Assembly (NCBI GenBank): GCA_046728155.1
Contig: JBKPDY010000125.1
Location: 1 to 11,438 of the forward strand
Direction: 5' to 3'
DNA length: 11,438 nucleotides
Origin: CAWDLX01 sp046728155
GTDB lineage: Bacteria; Actinomycetota; Actinomycetes; Mycobacteriales; Micromonosporaceae
Below the pieces are notes generated by a model. It ran no database searches. It saw only the letters and a list, made by a program, of their open reading frames with translations, and was not told the origin of the DNA. The position numbers and the translations under genes are program-made. Below are positions 7,058 to 11,438 of this stretch, one piece after another (positions within the stretch are counted from its first letter, which is position 1; each line of letters begins with the position of its first letter).

Positions 7058-8410
7058 GTGAGACCGCAACGGATTCTGGTGGTCGGTGCGGGGCACGTCG
7101 GCCTGTACGTCGCCCTGCGGATGTCGAAGCGACTGCGGTCCACCAAGGTCGAGGTGCTCGTGGTCGACCCGCAACCGCACATGACCTACCAGCCGTTCCT
7201 TCCGGAGGCGGCCGCTGGCAGCATCTCCCCGCGGCACAGCGTGGTGCCGTTGCGGCGCGAGCTGCGCAGGTGCCGGATCCTCTCGGGCGAGGTGACCCGC
7301 GTCGAACACGCCCGCAGGGTAGCCACCGTACAGCCGATCGTCGGGCCGCCGGTGACGGTCGAGTACGACCAGATCGTCATGGTCCCCGGGTCGGTGTCGC
7401 GTACCCTTCCGATCCCCGGTCTGGCCGAGAACGCGGTGGGGTTCAAGACTATCGGCGAGGCCATCTGGCTTCGTAATCACGTGCTCGGCCGGCTCGATGT
7501 GGCAGCGACCACAGTGGACCCCGACACCCGTCGCCGGGCCCTCACCTTCGTGTTCATCGGCGGCGGTTACGCAGGCATCGAGGCGCTGGCCGAGATGGAG
7601 GACATGGCCCGCGACGCGCTGCGGTACTACGACGAGCTCAACGTGTCGCAGATGCGTTGGGTGCTGGTCGAGGCCACGCAACGGATCCTGCCCGAGGTGG
7701 ACCGGGACATGGGGGCGTACACGGTCGAGCAGCTTCTGCGCCGCGGCATGGACATCCGGCTGGGCACACGACTCTCATCCTGCGTGGACGGACACGTCGT
7801 GCTCTCCGACGGTGACGCGTTCGACGCCGACACCATCGTGTGGACGGCCGGCGTCAAGGCCTCCCCGATGCTCGAAAACACCGATCTCCCACGCGACGAC
7901 CGCGGCCGCGTCACCTGCCTGCCGACGCTACAGGTCGTGGCGGCGGATGGATCCATTGTGGACGGCGCGTGGAGCGCGGGAGACGGTGCCGCCGTGCCAG
8001 ACCTCACCGCGAAGGTCCCGGGAACGATGTGCTCGCCGAGCGCGCAGCACGCCGTCAGGCAGGCCCGGCGACTCGCCGACAACATTCGCGCCATGCTCAG
8101 TGGTAGCCCGCTCAAGCCGTACCGGCACCGTCACGTCGGCTCCGTGGCGAGTCTCGGGCTGCACCAGGGCGTGGCCCAGGTCTACGGCGTGAAGGTACGT
8201 GGCTTCCCGGCCTGGTTCATGCACCGTACGTACCACCTGAGCCGCATTCCGAGCCTCAACCGGAAGGTCCGCGTGGTGATCGACTGGACGCTGGCTCTGT
8301 TCCTCAAGCGCGAGGTCGTGGCGCTGGGTGAGCTGCACGAGCCGCGAGAGCCGTTCATGGTGGTGACTCCACATGTGGAGGTCGACCCGCCGGAACGAGT
8401 CAGCGGGTGA
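7058..8410 (+). CDS. Type II NADH:quinone oxidoreductase-like FAD-dependent oxidoreductase
   Basis: This 450-residue flavoprotein has the two-Rossmann architecture of NDH-2 enzymes, which pass electrons from NADH to membrane quinone without pumping protons. The FAD motif is VVGAGHVGLY (8-17), followed by TYQPFLPEAAAG (43-54). The NADH motif is FIGGGYAGIE (166-175). The ATG-type motif is VWTAGVKASP (261-270), the second FAD contact is WSAGDGAAVPD (305-315), and a quinone-site-like SAQHAVRQA lies at 328-336. The C-terminal region (about 385-420), with aromatic and hydrophobic residues (WTLALFLKRE), probably attaches to the membrane. The GTG at 7058 is chosen because the Rossmann fold begins five residues later; no strong ribosome-binding site precedes it. 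It lies 10 bp after the MoxR operon and is probably co-transcribed. Its end overlaps the opposing gene by 11 bp. A non-NDH-2 quinone oxidoreductase is the main alternative. Confidence 0.88.
   Translation: MRPQRILVVGAGHVGLYVALRMSKRLRSTKVEVLVVDPQPHMTYQPFLPEAAAGSISPRHSVVPLRRELRRCRILSGEVTRVEHARRVATVQPIVGPPVTVEYDQIVMVPGSVSRTLPIPGLAENAVGFKTIGEAIWLRNHVLGRLDVAATTVDPDTRRRALTFVFIGGGYAGIEALAEMEDMARDALRYYDELNVSQMRWVLVEATQRILPEVDRDMGAYTVEQLLRRGMDIRLGTRLSSCVDGHVVLSDGDAFDADTIVWTAGVKASPMLENTDLPRDDRGRVTCLPTLQVVAADGSIVDGAWSAGDGAAVPDLTAKVPGTMCSPSAQHAVRQARRLADNIRAMLSGSPLKPYRHRHVGSVASLGLHQGVAQVYGVKVRGFPAWFMHRTYHLSRIPSLNRKVRVVIDWTLALFLKREVVALGELHEPREPFMVVTPHVEVDPPERVSG
8367..8380. other. Perfect 14-bp palindrome CTCCACATGTGGAG near the convergent gene ends
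   Basis: The sequence equals its own reverse complement. It lies in the last codons of the flavoprotein gene, 20 bp from the 3' end of the opposing gene. As RNA it could fold into only a 5-bp stem with a CATG loop and has no T-tract, so a terminator is weakly supported. A protein-binding site or chance are alternatives. Confidence 0.3.
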
Positions 8411-10262
8411 CCTTCCAGGTCCAGGTGTCCGCGATGGCCGTACCCGGACCCAGCATTTCGTCCAGTGTGGAGTGAAGTGCGTCCTCGTTGGGCGCCTGTG
8501 CCAGCGCCACGCAATCGGCCTTCCAGTACGCCAGGTCGGCCTTGGCCCGGGCCCGGGTGTTGGCGTCGATCTGTGGGACGATGCCGGTCTGTGCGACCTG
8601 GGCGAGGAGGATCGAGGTGCCGGTCGGGTACTTGCCGATCGAAGACTTGCCCTCCGGTCCGTACGGGCCGATGAAGAACCCCTCCGGTACCGCGAAGGCG
8701 TCGTCCGCCGCCGCCGCCCAGCGCATGACGTCCGGCTGTTGCGGAGTGGGCAACGGTACCGGAACGATGACGCCGCCCTCAGGCGCGCACTGACGCCAGG
8801 CTCCGGTCGAGATGAACTGTGGGACGGGGGCGCGGGTGGCCGTCTCGATCGGGAGCGGGAATGTCGGCAGCATCGCCGCCAGCACCGCCACCGGTACGAC
8901 GAAACGGCTGATGCCGGGTGAGGCCGCCGCGTGGTCGACGCCCAACGCGATCAGCAGTCCGATGAGCGGGATCAGCGCCAGTGCGTACCGGGTCGGCAGT
9001 GCCCCCTCGACCACCGGGATCCGCCCGATCAGGTTGTAGAGGCTTGGCCATCCGGTCCGGACGCCGTTGAGGGTCACGTACGGGCCGAAGGAGAGCAGGG
9101 TCATGACGATCGCGGTGATGCCGATGGCCACCGTGCTCGGCGAGCGCCATCGCCAGATCAGCACAGCGACGACGATCAGGATGATCGGGAGACCGAGGTA
9201 CGTGTTGTACTCGGCCGAGCTGGTGGCCAGGCGGCCGGCGTCGGCCGAGCCGGCGATCGACAACGGGGAGAAGAGCGGGTAACTGGCCACGTCGGCGTAG
9301 AAGGCCGCGGCGTTGAATGGCGCGTTCGGCGTGTGTTGCGGCCCTCGGAACTGAACCCAGAGCGGGTAGGCGAGCAGGATCATGGCAACGCCGGCCGCCA
9401 CCGAGCTCCCGGCCAGGAACTGTGGAGCGATCGAGGCCGCCCAGGACCGCCTCCACATGGCATAGACGAGGCTGAACAAGCCGAGTGTCAGGGCGGTAAG
9501 GAAGAGCACCTCCTCGCCGAGCAACGCCTGTGCGGTGATCGTGACCCCGAGCGCCGTTCCGGTCAGGATGGTGTCGCGCGCACCGGTTACCCGGGTGAGC
9601 CGGATCACCCAGTACACGATGAGCGGGATAAGCCACTGAGCCGAGATGTGCAGATGGCTGTGCGACTGCGCCATCATTCCGGGTGCGAAGCCCGCGAAAG
9701 CGGCTCCGATACCGGCCGCGAGCCGCCGGACGCGAAGGCAACGAACCATGAGCAGGTACCACGCGGCCGCCGTCCCAGCCAGATTGAGCGCGACGAGCAG
9801 GGCGAATGTGACCGGCGCACCGAACAACGCCGTGACCGGAGCCATGATGACGCCGTGCAGGATGTGCGAGGCATTGCTCATCAGATTGACGCCATCGGGG
9901 GAGTTCAGCCGGTACGTCACGAATGAGAAGTCCCCGCGCCAGACCAGCACGCCCTGGGCCAGCAGCCACTCGATAAGGGCCTGGTCGTTCGCGTTGTCGC
10001 CGATGGCATGGGTGGACGGGTGCGGCCACAGCCCGTGGGTCAGCCAGGACGCGAGCGCCAGGAACGCAAGGCAGATCCCCAGGTCGACGGCGGCTGGTGA
10101 ACCGAACCACGCGAGGAGCCGTTTTCGCCGGTGGCTCGCTTGCCCGCCGTCGTCCTGCGGGGTGGGCGCGGGGCGGTCGAAGTCGGTTCTGACCTCGAGG
10201 TCATAGGCGACCGGGTGGCTTGAGGGGCGGGTCACGGGCGCTACGGTATCGCTCGTAACCAT
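8400..10262 (-). CDS. GT-C-like multi-spanning membrane protein, probable glycosyltransferase
   Basis: This 620-residue protein has a polar N-terminal tail (1-55), a first helix (about 57-75), an acidic loop GDNANDQALIEW (88-99), then roughly ten or more hydrophobic helices to about 465, and a soluble C-terminal domain of some 150 residues. The acidic residues right after the first helix and the domain order fit GT-C fold glycosyltransferases, which use polyprenyl-phosphate sugars on the outer membrane face. A conserved-looking segment FAGFAPGMMAQSHSHLHIS (189-207) follows a later helix. The donor and acceptor cannot be named, and the family call is by architecture. The first ATG (10260-10262) has no strong ribosome-binding site; a GTG nine codons in is an alternative. 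It diverges from the tRNA gene and converges with the flavoprotein gene (11-bp overlap). No in-frame TTA codon was found. Confidence 0.8.
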   Translation of the reverse strand: MVTSDTVAPVTRPSSHPVAYDLEVRTDFDRPAPTPQDDGGQASHRRKRLLAWFGSPAAVDLGICLAFLALASWLTHGLWPHPSTHAIGDNANDQALIEWLLAQGVLVWRGDFSFVTYRLNSPDGVNLMSNASHILHGVIMAPVTALFGAPVTFALLVALNLAGTAAAWYLLMVRCLRVRRLAAGIGAAFAGFAPGMMAQSHSHLHISAQWLIPLIVYWVIRLTRVTGARDTILTGTALGVTITAQALLGEEVLFLTALTLGLFSLVYAMWRRSWAASIAPQFLAGSSVAAGVAMILLAYPLWVQFRGPQHTPNAPFNAAAFYADVASYPLFSPLSIAGSADAGRLATSSAEYNTYLGLPIILIVVAVLIWRWRSPSTVAIGITAIVMTLLSFGPYVTLNGVRTGWPSLYNLIGRIPVVEGALPTRYALALIPLIGLLIALGVDHAAASPGISRFVVPVAVLAAMLPTFPLPIETATRAPVPQFISTGAWRQCAPEGGVIVPVPLPTPQQPDVMRWAAAADDAFAVPEGFFIGPYGPEGKSSIGKYPTGTSILLAQVAQTGIVPQIDANTRARAKADLAYWKADCVALAQAPNEDALHSTLDEMLGPGTAIADTWTWKVTR

Positions 10263-10316
10263 GGTCTGGACATGGACGGCCGGTTCGAGTGCAGAACCAC
10301 TGTGCCGATGCGGCCG

Positions 10317-10345
10317 TTACGACGGTCCTCCCGACGGGCTAACGT
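10317..10345 (+). promoter_or_regulatory. Possible promoter of the tRNA-Leu gene
   Basis: A TTACGA at 10317-10322 and a TAACGT at 10340-10345 are separated by 17 bp. The -10 fits the relaxed actinobacterial TAnnnT pattern; the -35 matches TTGACA at only 3 of 6 positions. Transcription would begin a few bases before the mature tRNA 5' end at 10356. The remaining divergent intergenic region (10263-10316) shows no further signal I can support, including a promoter for the minus-strand gene. Confidence 0.4.
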
Positions 10346-10355
10346 GATTACCGCT

Positions 10356-10437
10356 GTCCGGGTGGTGGAATAGGCATACACGGCCGCCTTAAAAGCGGCT
10401 GCCGCGAGGCATGCGGGTTCGAGCCCCGCCCCGGACA
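10356..10437 (+). tRNA. tRNA-Leu(UAA), bldA-type, reading TTA codons
   Basis: The 82-nt class II tRNA folds by eye. The acceptor stem pairs GTCCGGG (10356-10362) with CCCGGAC (10430-10436), with discriminator A at 10437. The D-arm contains the leucine-like TGGTGGAATAGGCATACACG. The anticodon stem pairs GCCGC (10383-10387) with GCGGC (10395-10399) around the loop CTTAAAA, giving anticodon TAA at 10390-10392. The variable arm is TGCC-GCGA-GGCA (10400-10411). The T-arm pairs GCGGG with CCCGC around TTCGAGC. The 3' CCA is not encoded (CCG follows). In Streptomyces the tRNA with this anticodon is bldA, which controls development and secondary metabolism through rare TTA codons. By decoding capacity this is the counterpart; a regulatory role here is inferred. 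A second gene of the same specificity elsewhere cannot be excluded. Confidence 0.95.
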
Positions 10438-10458
10438 CCGTTCACATCGGTTGAGACG

Positions 10459-10491
10459 GCCGGATCATCCTGGGCGCGCAACCGGTCCGGC
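10459..10491 (+). terminator. Weak hairpin between the tRNA and the Bax-inhibitor gene
   Basis: GCCGGATC (10459-10466) can pair with GGTCCGGC (10484-10491), giving 8 pairs including one G-T, around a 17-nt loop. There is no T-tract, but many actinobacterial terminators lack one. It sits 21 bases after the tRNA and ahead of the next gene. It could be a tRNA terminator or simply chance in GC-rich DNA. Confidence 0.25.
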
Positions 10492-10543
10492 GTTGGATGG
10501 CATGACGGCGGTACGCTTGCTCCGTCGAGTACCGCATGACCTC

Positions 10544-10549
10544 AGGAGG
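10544..10549 (+). promoter_or_regulatory. Ribosome-binding site AGGAGG fixing the GTG start at 10556
   Basis: A perfect AGGAGG ends six bases before the GTG at 10556. It rules out the longer in-frame start at 10451, which lies only 13 bases after the tRNA. A TTGGAT (10493-10498) and TACGCT (10512-10517) upstream look promoter-like, but their 13-bp spacing is short, so no promoter is called. Confidence 0.85.
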
Positions 10550-10555
10550 CCCGCC

Positions 10556-11335
10556 GTGCGCAGTTCCAACCCGGTGCTCACCCGGCTCGCGCCGTCGTCC
10601 TACACATCCGGCGGGTATGCACCGGCTCCAAGCCCAGGCGCCAGCTACCCGTCGCCGATAGTCCCGGCGATCACCGACCGGATGACGGTGGACGATGTCG
10701 TCGTCCGTACGGTCGGGTTGCTGGGCGTCACTGTGGTCAGTGGCGCGCTCGCGTGGGCGATCGTCCCTGACCGTCTGCTCGGACCGGTTTGGATCATGGC
10801 TATGCTGGTCGGCCTCGTCCTGGGGTTCGTGATCAGCTTCTCCCGGGCCGCGAATCCCGCTCTGACCAGCATTTACGCAGTGGTCGAGGGCGTCTTCCTC
10901 GGCCTTGTCAGCAAGGCGTACGAGTCGGTCTACGCCGGCATCGTGTTGCAGGCCGTGCTCGCGACCGTCGGTGTCTTCTTCACGATGTCGCTGCTGTACA
11001 GGTCGCGGGTGATCCGGGCGACGCCACGGTTCAACCGCATCATCCTCGGCTGCCTCGTCGGCGCTGCCGTTCTCATTCTGGGCAACCTTCTGCTGTGGGC
11101 GTTAGGGGTCAGCACACCACTCAACGGCAACGGTCCGATCGCGCTCCTGTTCGCGGCCGCGATGGTCGTGCTCGGCGCGCTCAGCTTCGTCACGGACTTC
11201 GACCTGATCGAGCGGAGCGTGGCCGCCGGCGCGCCGAAGGCGGTCGCCTGGACGTGCGCGTTCGGCCTGCTCGTCGGTCTGATCTTCGTCTACATCTACG
11301 TGCTGAGACTCTTGTCCATCTTGCGTAGCAATTGA
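10556..11335 (+). CDS. Bax inhibitor-1/YccA family membrane protein with a TTA codon
   Basis: This 259-residue protein has a Pro/Ser/Tyr-rich N-terminal tail (about 1-45, starting MRSSNPVLTRL) and about seven membrane helices (near 52-70, 77-95, 106-119, 125-147, 162-181, 195-213 and 229-251). The FVTDFDLIE motif (211-219) has the acidic pair (D214, D216) typical of the BI-1/YccA family. Relatives include calcium-leak channels and modulators of the FtsH protease, but actinobacterial members are little characterised. The GTG start is set by AGGAGG. Leu183, after the fifth helix (WALGV), is encoded by TTA at 11102-11104, the only in-frame TTA I found in the window, and the gene lies just downstream of the tRNA that reads it. 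It may therefore depend on that tRNA for full translation. Downstream sequence is degenerate, so its terminator cannot be seen. Confidence 0.92.
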   Translation: MRSSNPVLTRLAPSSYTSGGYAPAPSPGASYPSPIVPAITDRMTVDDVVVRTVGLLGVTVVSGALAWAIVPDRLLGPVWIMAMLVGLVLGFVISFSRAANPALTSIYAVVEGVFLGLVSKAYESVYAGIVLQAVLATVGVFFTMSLLYRSRVIRATPRFNRIILGCLVGAAVLILGNLLLWALGVSTPLNGNGPIALLFAAAMVVLGALSFVTDFDLIERSVAAGAPKAVAWTCAFGLLVGLIFVYIYVLRLLSILRSN

Positions 11336-11438
11336 TCCCAGGCAACTCCCGGTCGGGGGGGGCCGGGGCCGCGGGCGCCCCCCCCCCCGGGCCCCCACGC
11401 ACGCCCACTGGCACCCCCCCCCGCGCCCCCCCCCGGCC
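11336..11438. other. G/C homopolymer tail, probable contig-end artefact
   Basis: After a few normal bases the sequence turns into G and C runs: 8 G at 11355-11362, 11 C at 11378-11388, 9 C at 11414-11422 and 9 C at 11426-11434, with very few A or T. Nothing else in the window is like this. It is best read as low-quality sequence at an assembly end. Confidence 0.7.

Noticed and set aside
10241..10438. Minus-strand ORF of 65 codons across the tRNA region
   Set aside because: It is the antisense translation of the tRNA-Leu gene; such spurious ORFs are common over tRNAs and it has no independent support.
10451..10555. Longer BI-1 start at 10451
   Set aside because: The start begins almost at the tRNA 3' end and the extension is Arg/Pro-rich; the AGGAGG before the GTG at 10556 decides the start.
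1..11438. Search for CRISPR arrays, transposases, integrases, toxin-antitoxin or phage-defence genes
   Set aside because: None seen by eye; the only mobile-like trace is the duplicated glycosylase gene end.

Overview
The window is high-GC DNA with strong third-position G/C preference, GTG starts and 1- or 4-base gene overlaps. Together with an LppU/SCO3897-type protein, DUF4129/MoxR/DUF58 genes, a type-5 uracil-DNA glycosylase and a tRNA-Leu(UAA), this points to an actinomycete, most likely a Micromonosporaceae-like organism (genus inferred, not proven). The left edge cuts a gene. The right edge dissolves into G/C homopolymers that look like a contig end.

Layout: (1) 1-2119, plus strand: the C-terminal part of a membrane-anchored LppU/SCO3897-like protein, a dienelactone-hydrolase-family enzyme, and an Fe-S family-5 uracil-DNA glycosylase whose GTG start overlaps the hydrolase stop. 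(2) 2120-2668: a 126-codon orphan gene of unknown function, followed by a decayed second copy of the glycosylase gene's 3' end. The two 3'-end copies flank the orphan gene as a 50-bp direct repeat (41/50 identical, 509 bp apart), which suggests insertion or replacement at the end of the glycosylase gene. (3) 2669-7047: a tightly packed five-gene plus-strand operon of DUF4129 membrane protein, two-TM unknown protein, MoxR AAA+ ATPase, DUF58 protein and six-TM membrane protein, probably a MoxR-chaperone/membrane complex. (4) 7058-8410: a type II NADH:quinone oxidoreductase-like flavoprotein, probably the last gene of that transcript. (5) 8400-10262, minus strand: a large GT-C-like multi-spanning membrane protein whose 3' end overlaps the flavoprotein gene by 11 bp. 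(6) 10317-10437: a possible promoter and a class II tRNA-Leu with anticodon UAA, the bldA-type tRNA that reads the rare TTA codon. (7) 10556-11335: a Bax-inhibitor-1/YccA family membrane protein with a perfect AGGAGG ribosome-binding site.

The most notable observation is that the only in-frame TTA codon I could find in any annotated gene of the window lies in the Bax-inhibitor-1 gene, the first gene after the tRNA that decodes TTA. Physical linkage of a bldA-type tRNA with a TTA-containing gene suggests possible translational control of that gene. The second notable observation is the duplicated glycosylase tail around the orphan ORF. I saw no transposase, integrase, CRISPR array, rRNA or biosynthetic cluster.
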